DNA of 64,000 nucleotides from Atriophallophorus winterbourni (GCA_013407085.1 JACCGJ010013464.1:62001-126000); one strand, 5' to 3'; counted from the stretch's first letter, positions 1 through 12,470 are shown. Program-made: numbers and translations. Notes: a model not told the origin generated them from the letters alone.

Positions 1-1629
1 TCTGAGTGCGTGCAAATATTGCTTTCTACGCTGTTTAATTGGCATAGAAAACTCAGTTTGTATGCGTCGAACTGCCGCATCAAATGCTCGGACTATACAT
101 CTCACGTTCAAACCTTATTTAAAACACCACTGGTCGGACATTTCTAAGGTTCTCACATTCTGTGAACTCGCCATCGTTAAATTAGTACATGGCGGATCGC
201 TTCTTGGTTATCATGCAAATAGTTTTGAGACTGATATCAGGTCTCTGCGAATAAGTGTGCTTCAGGTGTAGTTAATCATTAGGTGATGGACCAACCCTTA
301 ATTATACATCTTTTGCGTGACCATTGGAAAATATACTGAAACTAGATATTTGAAAATTAGAACACATTCAAGATGATATAACGATTCAAAAATTCGTGAG
401 ATAAATGGCTGTACCTCATTTGTGAAGCTTGCTAATGACTTTTGTCCTGTTATGCTTCGTGCATCGACTCATATAATGGTATAACAATATGTGACAAAAT
501 TATGATGATGTCTCTACGATAAATAGAATTTGCTTTTCTTATTGGTGGATGAACCAACGAAACAGTTGACTATGTTCAAATCGTGAATTGTTATTTTAAT
601 GCCATCGTCCAAAGGATATATTCAAAAAATAAAAGAATAATGAAAGTATGGAAGACTGTGAATGCGGTTTTGGGTTCGAAATGCGATCAGGAGTGCGTTA
701 CGTTATTGACCAACGTCTGGTATACAATCTGGTATACAGTCATGACACTTACAAAATCATAAAAATTTAAATTTATAGATTTATTAGTCGTGAAGATAAA
801 TGCCTGAAATTTTCGCGGCGTTTCAATCACAACTGGCAAAAGAAAATGAGTAACATAGTGTTTTGTTTGTCATGCAGAACTTAAATATTCACAGCTAATG
901 TCGCTCTATTGCCAACAATCAATCTGCAAAACAATATTTCTTCGAATGCTGAGACTACTCATCAATAAACATCCTTCGAAATATACATAAAGTTGATCAC
1001 AACGGTCCATATTAGGAGTACGGGATTGGAGCTTCGCTGTCATTAGAGCTTATCAGTAGTGTATATCATTTCCCTGGTCGGATTCGACACTCGAACAACG
1101 TCATTATAGTGTCAGGCATTTCGGTCTGAGTTGCCGTCCACTGTTTGACTGAGCGCGCTTAATCTTTCATGTTTTAAATGACAAACCTTGGGTTTCTTGA
1201 TGAACTTTTTTTTCACGTTGATAAGCATTAATAAAACGACCCATAGAATTAGCATGAACTACGATAGCCGTTGAGATCTGTATTTGCGCTGTCTGAGTTT
1301 GCATACTCTGTTCAAATTATGCGGTTGAAATAAGTCTATTTGACATTATTAATTACTGAGTCACTAGCGGTGGATTTATATGGCGCAACCCATCAATCGA
1401 TCCACAAAAATGTAATGTAACGAAAAACGTAATTTTTTGCAAACTCAAGCAACTGTGTGAATGTCATGATTGTTGTACATTGTATTACATATTTTACAAT
1501 TAGCACCATCATAGTAAATTTAATCCTCTCGTTTTGACGTTGCGAATCTGGTTTCTTTTACACACACACACACAAATTAAACAGCATATTCGACTTGTGA
1601 TTTGTGAATTTTCAGATAAATCAACAAGT
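1..1629. other. No supported gene; AT-rich noncoding DNA
   Basis: I see no coding region, splice-bounded exon or recognisable repeat here. Short open frames occur on both strands but are stop-rich on either side and have no protein-like motif. A short (CA)n run lies at about 1560-1575. Confidence 0.5.
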
Positions 1630-2483
1630 GTGATGAAGGTGGTATTTCATCTGTGTTGCTTGAATGGAGTACATCACAATAAGATCTCGGAATCTTGGTG
1701 TCTGGCACTTTGAAGAACAGCCTACAGTGCGACGCCGTCTACAAGCGTGCGTGCAGCTTGCTAGGTTTACTGTAACGCATTTTCGGACGTTTCCCACCAC
1801 ACTCACTCATGAAATTACTAAGCACTTACATACATCCTGTCGTTGACTACGCTGTACAAGCTTGGACGCCATGGATGGAAAAAAACATCTCGCTCCTCGA
1901 ACGAATTTATCACAAGGCAACCAAAATTGTTACCGGATTGAATAATTTACCCTTTGAGCAGCAACTGACCAGACTTGGACTGTGCACCCTCGAGCGCAGG
2001 CGTATCCTACACGACCTCACTCTGACATATCGAATCATCTATGCGAAATCCCACCCTCTCAAACACCTCTTCAAGTTTGGTTCGGTTGTCCCCACACGCA
2101 GCCACCCTTTGACCCTTCAAATCCCACACTCACGATTGAATTGTCGTCGTCACTTCTGCTTCTTGTGGAATAGCTTGCTGACAGATATTGTTACCTCAGC
2201 GAACGAGCACATCTTTAAACAAATGTTACGAAACCTTATGTTGAGAACTACTGCGTTGGCCCCTACATATTGATGTCTATATTTTTTTAACGCACGGAAC
2301 TACCGTCCGTCCGAAGATTCTTTTCCCTCAGTCTGTGTCGCCATTGAGGATTATTTTTGCTCCACCTATGAAGAAAACGGAGATGATCATACAAGTAACG
2401 ATTTTTTAAATAATTGTTCATACGTATATCCTATGGTATTGGTATTTTTAACCATAAATCTTGAATCTTGAAAAAAAATCTTG
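1630..2483 (+). mobile_element. CR1-type non-LTR retrotransposon, 3' end
   Basis: 5'-truncated retrotransposon carrying the C-terminal end of the reverse transcriptase ORF (open 1809-2273) plus its 3' UTR. The frame reads a YIHPVVDYAVQAW-type block, then LERIYHKATKIV, then LNCRRHFCFLWNSLL, which is the post-catalytic region seen in CR1/Jockey-group elements. Upstream sequence from about 1640 continues the family in other frames, so there are frameshifts. The copy ends in imperfect TTGAATC-type repeats (about 2451-2483), the tail signature shared with the reverse-strand copies at 19846, 42000 and 55556. The polymerase catalytic domain is absent, so it is immobile. Confidence 0.8.
1809..2273 (+). 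pseudogene. Reverse transcriptase C-terminal fragment (CR1 type)
   Basis: A 154-codon open remnant of a non-LTR retrotransposon ORF2, covering only the region after the polymerase palm. Seen directly: an HPVVDYAVQAWTPW block near residue 10, LERIYHKATKIV near residue 28, and the arginine/cysteine-rich RLNCRRHFCFLWNSLL block near residue 110. The first methionine is not a biological start; it is simply the first ATG in a truncated frame. It belongs to the same family as the fragments at 20095-20385 and 42238-42624 (minus strand). No host function is expected. Confidence 0.75.
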
Positions 2484-3500
2484 TCAGAGACACGACGTAA
2501 GTGAACTTAAGAGAATGGTGGTGTAATGGTCACTTATAACGTGAATCAAAATATTTCTGGGTATTGAAACTTTTCGTCACCGTTTGTCTAGTCAGCGCTT
2601 TACCTGTCTATTTTTCCCCAACTAAGACGATCATTCAAATGCGAAATATTTCTAAATAAATATAAGCAACATGAAGTGCCTTCTTTTGAAAAAATTTGTT
2701 TTGTGTATTCTTCTAAAATGAATCCGGGCATTTTCTACCGATGTGTACTCGAGCACAATCACCAATATTTAAATTGAAAATTTTGTGGTAAATTGAAATT
2801 ATGTTCTACGGTTTTAGCCACATATTATTGCCAAGAAAACACACCACCTGAAGGCAAATTTTCCAATTTAAATATTTGTTTACAGTCGCTCTGCGTCCAA
2901 TCAAGGTTAAAATAAAACATGTTGGCACACTATATCCATCGTTCATCGAACAATTCACATTTTACTTTATACGGTTACTTGTGTATGCGTAAATAGACCT
3001 CCATTCCTTGCACAACTTCTACTGGGCACTTCATAGATTGAGATTATTACGTCACAATGATTCAATCTATCTGCGAATAACCCAATGGTCACTTTGTGAC
3101 ATCGGTATAATAGTAGTAGATAAATAAATAAATATTGTGGAGTAAATCTGGCATTTAACATATCAATCATGTCACAAATCAGGAAAACACAACTGTAGTG
3201 ATGCGGGTTACTTTAACAATTTCGTATTCATTTTATACGAAATATAGTAGAATGAGACAAATATACTGATCTCTTACGTAGCTATAGGAAAATAATCCGT
3301 ACAGAAGGGAAGTTATTCTGGTATGCCACTACCGAAAAGGGTTCTTATTAAGAACTACACTGTTCCAGTGGATAATCACAAATTGCATTCTGGGAAAGCG
3401 TTCGAGCGACTTATAAAAAACCAACATATTTTGAACCGTAAATCTCGTTTTATGAGCGCCTAGAGCTCTTGGCGAAGAATAATTTAGTGACTTTAGTAAC
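2484..3500. other. No supported gene
   Basis: AT-rich sequence between the CR1 tail and the hammerhead-like repeat. I see no motif, exon border or repeat I can support. Confidence 0.4.
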
Positions 3501-3529
3501 TTTCTGTAACATTCCACCACTGTTTCACG

Positions 3530-3615
3530 TCTCACTAAGCCTGACGTTACTGTATCCACCTGATGACGACAAACAGCCAGAAACCGTTTGTGGTGTGTAT
3601 GGGATGGGGGTGTGA
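3530..3615 (+). ncRNA. Decayed hammerhead-ribozyme-like repeat, copy a
   Basis: About 100 bp here are clearly similar to 6835-6925 and, over a shorter core, to 57610-57690. The core CTGATGA (3560-3566) is followed 13 nt later by GAAAC (3580-3584), the spacing of a type-I hammerhead ribozyme. CCAC just before the core can pair with GTGG (3590-3593), giving a 4-bp stem I. Stem II is poor (only two of four pairs) and the cleavage triplet would be TTT rather than GTH, so this copy should be inactive. The same bases can also be read as a proline/aspartate-rich peptide frame, so a protein-coding origin of the repeat is not excluded. Confidence 0.4.
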
Positions 3616-4817
3616 GTAACACAGGGAAGCATATTTCTGACTAAATTATTGGTTCTTTTTGACATCGATTTATGTTGTCCCTGCTCAGAGCAAAAAATTA
3701 ATTGACATTATGCAGTCTTCACATTGATGTCCGTTTATTACCATCGTTGCTAATGTGTCGAGCCAACCACCCTCTTCCTCAGTAGCACTTTGGTTAATTT
3801 TCTGGTTTTCCGCACATGATGTGTCCCAAACGGCGGACACAACCTCGAAAAATGACTGTTTGAAGGCTAGAGCAATTGTCTAGTAATAACGGAATGCCTC
3901 AACTCAGATTTGCTAGCGTGCAGTCGCTAACTATTTTGGTACACAAAGCGACCAGCATCAAAGCATTTTGTACGCAAACTGTTCAATTTTCACTAACCTG
4001 AACTAATACTGTCTTTATCGAAATGAAATTGATTCATCCCCTTGAGCTTAAACTTGAGTCACATCTCTTTCGGAAAAATTTAATTTTAGTAAATAGCAGT
4101 CTGGCCTAAACTATTCTGCAAGTTTGCAATAATTACACACTCTTTGGTTAACAAACTATGTTAAATGAATTTGCTATCAAATCAACATTCATCTAACATC
4201 GTATCAATAATTGAGACGTGGTACAAACTTTACGTGAGCGTTTCCGAGATTTCCATTCCGTGATTTTTGAAAGATTGCATAAGAGTGGATGTGGGAGTAA
4301 CTGTTAATATCCCGGATGTTTATACAGCACGGTTGGTACAGACACTGATATCTATCAGAAAGACAGTATACGGTAAATTTTAAAGCCAGACTTAGGGGGT
4401 GAGTTACCTATTAGCTGTAGCTAACAGTTCATATTCACCATTGGATGCACGGAATCAAACCTCTTAAAAGGAATGTAGTACGTATGAAAACCAGGCAATT
4501 CCCAATTACTAATTATGCAAGAAGTTAATCTACATCAACCTTATAACCGAGTATATGATCCTCCATAAAAACTAGGCCAAAAAGTGCGCGAAATGTTCGA
4601 TCACACTATCATATATTATCATGTTTTTGAATACAGTCTATAACAAATGTGCAACATACATTTATCTTAGAATTGGTGATATCCTCCCAATCCACGTCTG
4701 TGGAAGATGTTCAGAATCGCCTCCACTGGGTCGAAGTGACCAACTCGTTTATGTTTATCAATAAATGTCCAAGGCCATTACACCCGTATTACATTACTCC
4801 CACAGATTAGATCAGCC
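3616..4817. other. No supported gene
   Basis: AT-rich noncoding sequence. I see no gene, exon or repeat that I can defend. Confidence 0.4.
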
Positions 4818-4819
4818 AA

Positions 4820-5025
4820 TGTTGTTGTTTGTTATTGACCATAGTGTTACATTGCACGCGCATGAATTTGTGCATGCTCCACAGGTATTATTGGGACTAA
4901 ACTGTCCGAATCGGGAGTGAAAATCACTCCCGTTGCGCTGATATCGATGAGAAGTGCTCGATCGATCGGGATCAGTCGCATGCCGGCGGCATGAACTACG
5001 TTTAGCAAGCAATAGCTTTATTTGC
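4820..5025 (-). mobile_element. RTE-like element, short 3' end (copy G)
   Basis: About 205 bp match the reverse complement of the 3' end of the RTE-like family (compare 12270-12470 and 58570-58780). The left border is the TTGTTGTTTG tail. Going right come the region complementary to the terminal codons of the ORF, including the zinc-finger-like end, and the GCATGCCGGCGGC block. It is severely 5'-truncated, as expected for target-primed reverse transcription, and has no coding capacity. Confidence 0.7.
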
Positions 5026-6480
5026 TGTTCTACGCTTCGACATGATTAATTTAAAGTTCCGATACGATAGAATACGAATATAATTAATGATTAGCAGACT
5101 TAAAACAACTTATCAGGAGAATTTGATGCAAAAATGAAAGTGTACAGAGTACAACTGTTTAATCGAACCGGTTGATTTTCGTCGTTCAAATGCAATTGCA
5201 AAAATACGTTAAAACAAGATTACGTTGATTCCCCAAAAGTGCGCCGGTCCTGCTTCATCATATTTAGATAGTGTGAAAAACATGAAAGAGATTTGAATCA
5301 AAGTTCAAATCCTCTAATGGTAGAACAGGACATGGGCGGATATCTGCGAAGTCGTTAAATCAAACTCCAAAAGCCTATATTAAATGTATGGAATAGAATG
5401 GGACATATGGCCAAAGAGACGGACGATCATTTGTCAAGCGGAATAAGAATCAGGTGACATTTTTCACATACGAAAGTAATTACGACGTTTCTTATACTAC
5501 TAGTGAATTTTACGTCTCATCATGCATGTGTGGCTGTGATCTAGTTTATCGACCTAACGTCAGAAATCCACTTTTCAAGTCCACACAACAATTAGCAATT
5601 AGCCTTCTTAACGACTGGCTATGCGAATGATGTTTGGATTGATCTCGATGCGCGAATATATCAGAATAAGATCTTACTTGCTCTGAACGGCTATATGAGT
5701 TTTTCATTCCAAAACACTCATTTGTTATTCCAAATTTGACTTCAAATATTAGTCTGAAATATGCTGTTGATCTGAACATTGAATGTGGAACAACTATCTG
5801 TATGCTCTCTGAAATTTCTTAAATAAAATCACTACTTGGTCTGAAGAAGGATGCTTTTTGATTAAATCCCGAAAATGTTCAGAATGTTTGCTCACTAATT
5901 TGTCTGGCGTGACGCTTTGCTTATAAATCTACAGGTAGCAAGAATCGCAGCTACATACCTTAGAACATGCCAGGAAGATAGTTTAAGCAGATCTCATCTT
6001 GTCTTTCACCTGTATTAAAGTACAAAGTCGCCCAATTTACGGATTTCGTCTACACCATATTGGTGTAGGGCCTAAAATTATTTAAACGGCAATTTTTTGT
6101 TCTTCTAAACCTTACGAAACACTTTGAGTTTCTACGGCGTTGCTTTGGAATTATTTCCCGAACAATTTATTCTCACGAGTATTCATCTTGGAACGTATAA
6201 TAAAACAACATGTTTTGTCCTTTAATTAAATACCAAGTTTGTTCTCGCCAAAACGTCGTCACAATCGTCATAAAACTCGATAAATCTCTATCTTTTTATT
6301 CAACCCGTTCGAAATATATAACATTGCTATCAAGAACCTCACAATATCACCTAACTTTTATCTATTTCGCCTCTCTCTCGAAACACAATGTAGTTTTTTA
6401 CAATGAAGAAAACATTCATCTCGTTGATAGTTCGTAATGGAATGGTTTGTCTAATATATTTTGCTGCTCACATACCCATC
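5026..6480. other. No supported gene
   Basis: Sequence between two retroelement fragments. Several short open frames exist, but none has protein-like motifs or credible splice borders. Confidence 0.4.
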
Positions 6481-8447
6481 ACTTACCCATCCGCTTTTGT
6501 CCTGCGTTGGGAGCGTTCAGACACCACTGCAAAGATCTTTGATTACCTGGACTTGTGTAAAAGGGCCCGGAACTCCTAGCAAAAAGACCAAACGAAGCAG
6601 ATCGATGATGAATGTTTAATACTTTTGGGACTCCCAGAATCTGATGAACCAACAGATAATGCAGTGCAGCGTAAACACGATCAGCTACAATGGCGATTCC
6701 TCAGTGATATACTTGGCTTGTATGATGTAGCTGTGACGGACACGTTCCACACCCCCAAATCAACGAATTAAAGAGCATCGGTCCCAAACCCCTTAAAATA
6801 ACGTTCTCTCATAAAGATATGTTGAACACTGTGAAAAGACTCACTGAACCTAATCTTACTGTCTCCGCCTGATGAGAGCAACCAGCTAGAAACCGGTAGT
6901 GGAGTGTATTTTCGGGTGATGTGAGAAACACATCGCTTTGTTGAAAAGACGTTTGGAAAATGGCCGCAGACTAATTCCAGGAGAAATCGAATCTTCTTAT
7001 TGGACAGATAGGGGAACCACAAATTTACTCGTTCGTCATGATCGTGAAACCAGATGAGGAGTATTAGATTTGTATTAGAGCCAAAACCTTTTCTGCCGTG
7101 AGATTACGGATCCAGACATCGTGTTACGGGATATACAATGGTGCTATGTCCGATTAGCTAATGGCAAAGACTGTTTTGCGAGTAGGATATATCCCACCAC
7201 CTGCCCAGGAAATGTACATTCTGTCCAGGCTCGACAAAATTTCCATGGTTACTTCCAGATACACTTGTGGATTTTTAATTATGGTTGAATTTAATTTGCC
7301 GAATCTGCATTGCAGTACCGTTTACACAGTACACTCCCTCGAACGCATTCAATTTGTTGTAAGCCGATATTCTTCTTTATAACCACATTGCGTGCAATAA
7401 GAAGTACCGCGGGACAGCTACACCTTCACTCTGGGATCTCGTTTGGACAATCAATGAACATGACATTGAAAACGTATTTTACGAAAGTCCACTGGTTCTA
7501 AGTGATCAGGTCGGCATCCAGTTTCGCTATCCGTTTGAAGCTGTAAGAACAAACAATAAAAACTTTACGTTGTTGATCATTGTGGCTTTGTGTGATTCTC
7601 TTAAAAACACGATTAACTTCCAACCGGAAAGCACCAACGTACATGAGTTTCAGGTATGGCTAATATATAATCTTAAGAAGTCAATTGGAGTAGGATCCGA
7701 ATTTGTCCTCAGGAACTCAAGAAAAAACCTTAAATTTAAACTAAGACGCAGAATTTGTAAATGATTAAAGGGAAGGAACATTGCTTGGCTACACCATCGG
7801 CAAAACCCGTCATCAGAGACCTGAGAAACATTCCGTTTACTGAAGATCGATGTAAATAAATTTGTCATCAAAGATAAGTTGTACTTCGAATAAGTGATAT
7901 GATGGAGCTAAACCCCAAACGGTGGAACATGAAGTTTCGTCCGTGAACACATCAGCTGGACCAAAAATCAACTGCAGCAAACTGCTTAAGCTTCATCCAC
8001 GTGTTATTCATTTGTATTGAACCCGAGAGAACAGGCAATAACAATCACAACTCAAGCTATTTCAAACACGGTTGCCGTGAGTTGAATAATTGTAAATTTG
8101 GAACGCATCCTTCAAAGTTTATTTAATCTTAAACCAGAAAGTATCTCGGGGCTGACGAAATAACCCCGCTAATATTGAAACTATGTGCGAGTTTGCTATG
8201 CAAACCAATCACAATCCTGTTTAATAAAACCCTGCAAATGAAGTGATTGATAGAGATTGGAAACGCAGAATCATTTCTCATATTTATAAAGGTGGAAATC
8301 GCTACGATGTTTCTAATTACCGACCGGTTACTCTGTTAACAGTAATTTAAAAATTACTTGAGCGCCTTAGAGTTGACGATCTATTGACACACTTTGAAAA
8401 TAGGCAGTTTTTTTAGAAAACCTCATGGATTTAGACGTAACTATACC
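6481..8447 (+). mobile_element. CR1/L2-like element X, 5' part (ORF1, EN, RT remnants)
   Basis: An old non-LTR retrotransposon readable only across several frames. In order: an ORF1-like segment (about 6625-6840) with LLGLPESDE and PLKITF blocks; an AP-endonuclease segment with FNLPNLH (about 7290) and SPLVLSDQVGIQFRY (about 7485-7530); then reverse transcriptase with LGADEITPLILKLC (about 8140-8190), IYKGGNRYDVSNYRPV (about 8285-8330) and HGFRRNYT (about 8423-8447). The frame stops at 8447 because RTE copy A inserted there and resumes at 12471. Numerous stops and frameshifts show it is ancient. A hammerhead-like repeat lies inside it at 6841-6925. Confidence 0.8.
6835..6925 (+). ncRNA. Hammerhead-ribozyme-like motif, copy b (best conserved)
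   Basis: Type-I layout: stem I strand CTCCGC (6863-6868), core CTGATGA (6869-6875), stem II AGC/GCT (6877-6879 with 6885-6887), core GAAAC (6889-6893), then GGTA with predicted cleavage after 6898, then stem I strand GTGGAG (6899-6904). Stem I forms six pairs including one G-T wobble. Stem III would be ACC/GGT with no loop, an arrangement resembling the palindromic stem III of schistosome Sm-alpha hammerheads. A G-A mismatch closes stem II. It lies within element X between its ORF1 and endonuclease remnants. The assignment rests on structure read by eye. Confidence 0.5.
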
Positions 8448-9290
8448 GGTTTTTGGTGCCAAGGTTGTCACGGCCGGGGCGGTTTTGGAGATAAGCTCCC
8501 AATTCCAAAAATGCTCCAATGGCACGCGTCTCATATAGTCTCTGACAACCAAGTCCAGGTCCTGGCCTGCACGCGTGGTCCTGTGTGACCCGGCGGAAAT
8601 GCTTCTACTGACAGGAGAAAGGGTGAAGGTGGCTGACTGGCGCCTCAAAACCAGCATGCTTCTGGCAGGTGAAGCCCGTTAGTCCATGAAGGCGGCCCAC
8701 CTATGGGAAGGAAAACCCTTATCTCAAAACTCCACTGCCTTGGGGCTACACCTCTTTCATGAAGAGGGCTTCAGGAGTCAACCTCTAGGAACAATACGGA
8801 GCCGGAGTTCCGTTTAGCAGTCCGAAGTTTATTCAACATCGTCCTGTTAGCTCCTGCGACGGCATCGTTGTCCAAAGCATGCTGTTCCTTTGAATCCAGT
8901 GGTGCCGTGGAGAGGGGGCACTTGCTGCATGGGTATCAGCTAGTTCTCCATACTAAACTGCCCCGGCGTACACCATAACGGACCAATGGAGAGGACACAC
9001 CATTCCGCTTCTACGGAAAATAACACGGGGAGCAGCAGATAACGGGTAAGACCTATTGCTCGACTGGCGCAGAGCTAATCGCCCGGGGCTGCTTTCGACT
9101 GTGGGAGAGACTTTCATGTCACATTGAACGGCTAACGCACGCCTCAAGCTGAGTAACCCCCAGTCAATAAGGTGCCTTCTTGCCACGGTCTGCTATCCTC
9201 ATTGGGTGCATGGGGATTAGGAATCAACCGACAAGCAGACTGTTATTTACGCACCAGCGAAACCAAATACTAAAAAACAAATATTATTTC
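8448..9290 (+). other. 5' UTR of RTE copy A
   Basis: Noncoding leader of the family, GC-richer than its surroundings. The same leader appears at 40165-40960 (+) and, reversed, at 50950-51428 and about 13170-13560. Shared landmarks are the GCCTGCACGCGTGGTCCTGTG block (8560-8585) and a block encoding no conserved peptide at 8660-8960. It probably contains the internal promoter that non-LTR elements need, but no promoter motif can be named from sequence alone. Confidence 0.55.
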
Positions 9291-9298
9291 TGAAACTG

Positions 9299-12200
9299 GG
9301 AACCTGGAACGTCCGGTCCATGCTTCCAGGATTTCATGACGATGTCTCGAATATCAGAGGCGTTAGAAAGTTCGCCGTGATTAACAACGAGCTAAAGAGG
9401 CTGAATGTTGACGTGGCTGCCCTATAAGAGACGCGCTTACCAGACACTGGTAAGCTAACAGAAAGTGATTACACATTCTTTTTGAAAGGATGAGGTTCCG
9501 ATGAGCCTCGACTGCATGGAGTTGGGTTTGCCGTGCAAAACGACATATTAAAAGCAACAGAACCGAGCAGCAGCGGGAGCGAACGGATTTCGACTTAACA
9601 TCTGAGGTACATTACTGGTACCATTACGTTGGTCAACGTTTATTCACCGACGCTCTCAGCGGTGATTGTTATCATAACCTCACAGCCCTCCTGAAAAACG
9701 TGCCACAGAAAAACTCTGTAGTGGTATTGGGTGATTTCAATGCCAGATTTAGTGCAGATTACGAGTCTTGGCAAAACCATCTCGGAAGGTTCGGTGTAGG
9801 TAAAACCAATGAAAATGGACAACGCCTTTTAGAATAGTGCACACAGTTCAATCTTTGTGTCAGCAACACTTCCTTTCAAACAAAACCACAGCATGAATTC
9901 TCTCGGAAACATCCTCGCTCTAAACATTGGCATCAGCTTCATCTTATTCTTGTTAAGCGAACTAATATAGGAAGCGTGCTCCTCACCAGATCATATCGGA
10001 GCGCAGACTGCGACACTGATCGTTCACTGGTCTGGGCAAAACTGAAGCTTATCCACACGAGATTTCACCGCACCAAATTGTCTGGTAAGCCTAGGATAGA
10101 CGTCACTAGCATGTGCGAACCTAATCTAACTGCGAGATTCGCGAAAGCCTTCACAGACGAGTTCAACAAGACAACCCCACTTGAATCGGCTTCAGAAAAC
10201 TGGGAATTGATAAAAAGCTGCATACGCCGAGTCGCACTTTCCACTTTCAGTCCGAAGAAAGCTCAAACGAGCGACTGGTACGAAACAAAACTTCTGAGAT
10301 GACTGCTGTGTTGAATGAGAAACGCTCAGCATTTTTGAGGTTTAAAGGTATGCCAACAGATAAAAACGTACGTCTTCTAAGAGAAGCTAGGAATAAGGTC
10401 CAACAGACTGCAATGCGATGTGCAAACGACTATTGGACTTATGTTATCCTCAGTATTCAAAATGCTGCGGATATCGGAAATTTTCACGGTATGTATGATG
10501 GGATCAAGTGAGCAATTGACCAAAACAAACTTGAAACAACTCCCATTAAGTCTTTATCTGTTAAGCCGATTATCGACAAAACTCAACAAATGGAAAGATG
10601 GGTAGAGCACTTCTCATCTCTCTACTCTATGGAGAGTACGGTTCTACCGCATGCACTTGAAAATGCCGAGCGGTTGACGAACATTGAATATCTAGATACA
10701 CATCCTACTCTTGATGAGCTCAATAGGGCAATCGACCGCTTAGCGAATGGGAAGGCCCCTGATGACGACGGAATTCCGCCTGAGCTCATCAAATGCGGTA
10801 GAGCAGCATTATTACAACCTCTTCGCCATTTGCTTCTTCAGTTCTGGCAGGAGGGGGTGTCCCACAAGAGATGCGAGACACAAAGATCATCACGTTATTT
10901 AAGAATAAGGGTGACAGATGCGACTGCAACAATTACAGAGGAATCTCCCTTCTGAATGTTATAGGCAAATTGTTTGCTAAAGTCTTACAGATCCGGCTAC
11001 AAATTTTAGCTGATAGAATTTACTCGGAATCTGAATGTAGCTTCCGCAAGGGAAGATCAAACGTTGACATAATCTTCTCACTGAGACAACTTCAAGAAAA
11101 GTGACGGGAACAGGGTACGCCATTATACGCTATTTTTGTTGATTTAACTTAGGCATTCGACTACGTCAGCAGGGAGGGTCTTTTCAAAATGCTTGATCTG
11201 ATAGGCTGCCCCCCAAGGCTACTCAAACTCGTTATTTTGTTCCACTCAGTCATTAATGGCTCATAAGCATTCGAAATTCGCTGAGGCGTCAAACGAGGGT
11301 GTGTTATTCCTCCACGCTGTTTGGCATTTTCTTTGCTCTGCTTCTGAAGCACGCTTTTAGCACGAGAACAGAAGGCATATACATACGTACGGGAAGTGAT
11401 GGCAAGCTTTTCAACCTGAACTGGTTGAGAGCACAAAACCAAAGTACGGGATGTGATAATCCGTAACCCGTTGTTTGCCGACGATGCAGCCTTTATTGCA
11501 CACTCTCAAGAGAACCTTCAGTCGCTAATAGACTGTTTTTCGTCGGCATGCAAAGACTTTGGTCTAACAATCAGCACGAGCAAGACCAAAGTCCTTGGTC
11601 AAGGGACTGTATCGCCACCAATCATCACTGTTGGAAACTGTCAGCTTGAACCAGTACATCATTTAACATATCTTGGTTCAACCATTGCGGATAACCTCTC
11701 GCTCTGCACGGAGATTGATAAGCGGGTTGGCAGAGCAGCTGTCATTCTACCTCGATTGAACTCCCGTGTTTAAGCTAACCGCAATCTGACTATAAAGACA
11801 AAGATGATGGTATACAGCGCGTGCGTACTAAATGCTTTACTGTCCGGCAGTGAAACATGGACCACCTACGCAATACACGAACGGATGCCAAATGCTTCAC
11901 ATCTACGAAACATCCGTCGTATCTTAAACAAGTCGTGGATGGACAGAGTGACACACGCTGAAGTGCTTTCATAAGCTGGACTACTAAACATGTTCAACCT
12001 ATTACGTCAGCGCCACCTGCGGTGGCTTGGTCGTGTCTATAGAATAAAAAATGGTCGTATTCCGAAAAATCTACTCTACGGTGAGTTGCAATTAGGAAGT
12101 CGACCATCGGGCAGACCGCACTTGCGGTACAAAGATGTTTGCAAAAAGGAATATGAAAGCTCTAGACATTGATCCCGCAAGCTGGGAAGAACTTGCTCTC

Positions 12201-12406
12201 GACCGCTCACTTTGATGGCATTGTGTAAAGCGTCGTCTGCAAGCCGGGAGGAGCAAATACAGCTCCTGGCTGCTGAACGCAGATCACGCCGCCGGCGTGC
12301 AACTGATGAATTACAACAGAGTTCTGACTATCGTTGCAAGCGCTGTGGGAGAGAATGTACCTCCCGAATCAGACTGTTTACTCATTCAAAAAGCTGCAAA
12401 ACATGA
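9299..12406 (+). pseudogene. Endonuclease/reverse transcriptase ORF of RTE copy A (disrupted)
   Basis: Nicks genomic DNA and reverse-transcribes element RNA at the nick. Endonuclease motifs: GTWNVRSM (9299-9322), ETRLPDTG (about 9428) and HGVGFAV (about 9520), LGDFNAR (about 9730), HPRSKHWH and SADCDTDRSLVW (about 10005-10040). RT motifs: NGKAPDDDGIPPELIK (about 10748-10795), NNYRGISLLN (about 10930), the catalytic FADD box (11474-11485) and YLGSTI (about 11670). The C-terminal end has RRHLRWLGRVYR-type sequence and a C-x2-C finger (about 12335-12400). A stop at 9425-9427 interrupts the endonuclease, and frameshifts occur near 9650-9660, 10300, 10500-10600, 10860-10900, 11105-11450 and 12160. 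Confidence 0.85.
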
Positions 12407-12470
12407 AATTCATGCGATGTGATGTACATTCATGTTGGACATCAACCGACGGAGGCCAACAACAACAACA

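Larger units (their letters stand above)
8448..12470 (+). mobile_element. RTE-like non-LTR retrotransposon, near full length (copy A)
   Basis: A 4.0-kb element inserted into element X. The left border is GGTTTTTGG at 8448, and the right border is a CAACAACAACA tail ending at 12470. The host frame reads HGFRRNYT on the left and continues TCLSNLLT on the right, and the bases ATACC occur on both sides (8443-8447 and 12470-12474), consistent with a short target-site duplication. Order: 5' UTR (about 8448-9250), endonuclease, reverse transcriptase, a C-terminal finger, and a short 3' UTR. It is the most complete member here and the reference for copies B-G. Stops and frameshifts make it non-autonomous. 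Confidence 0.9.

Noticed and set aside
1556..1580. (CA)n run as a regulatory or Z-DNA element
   Set aside because: Only a short simple repeat with no supporting context.
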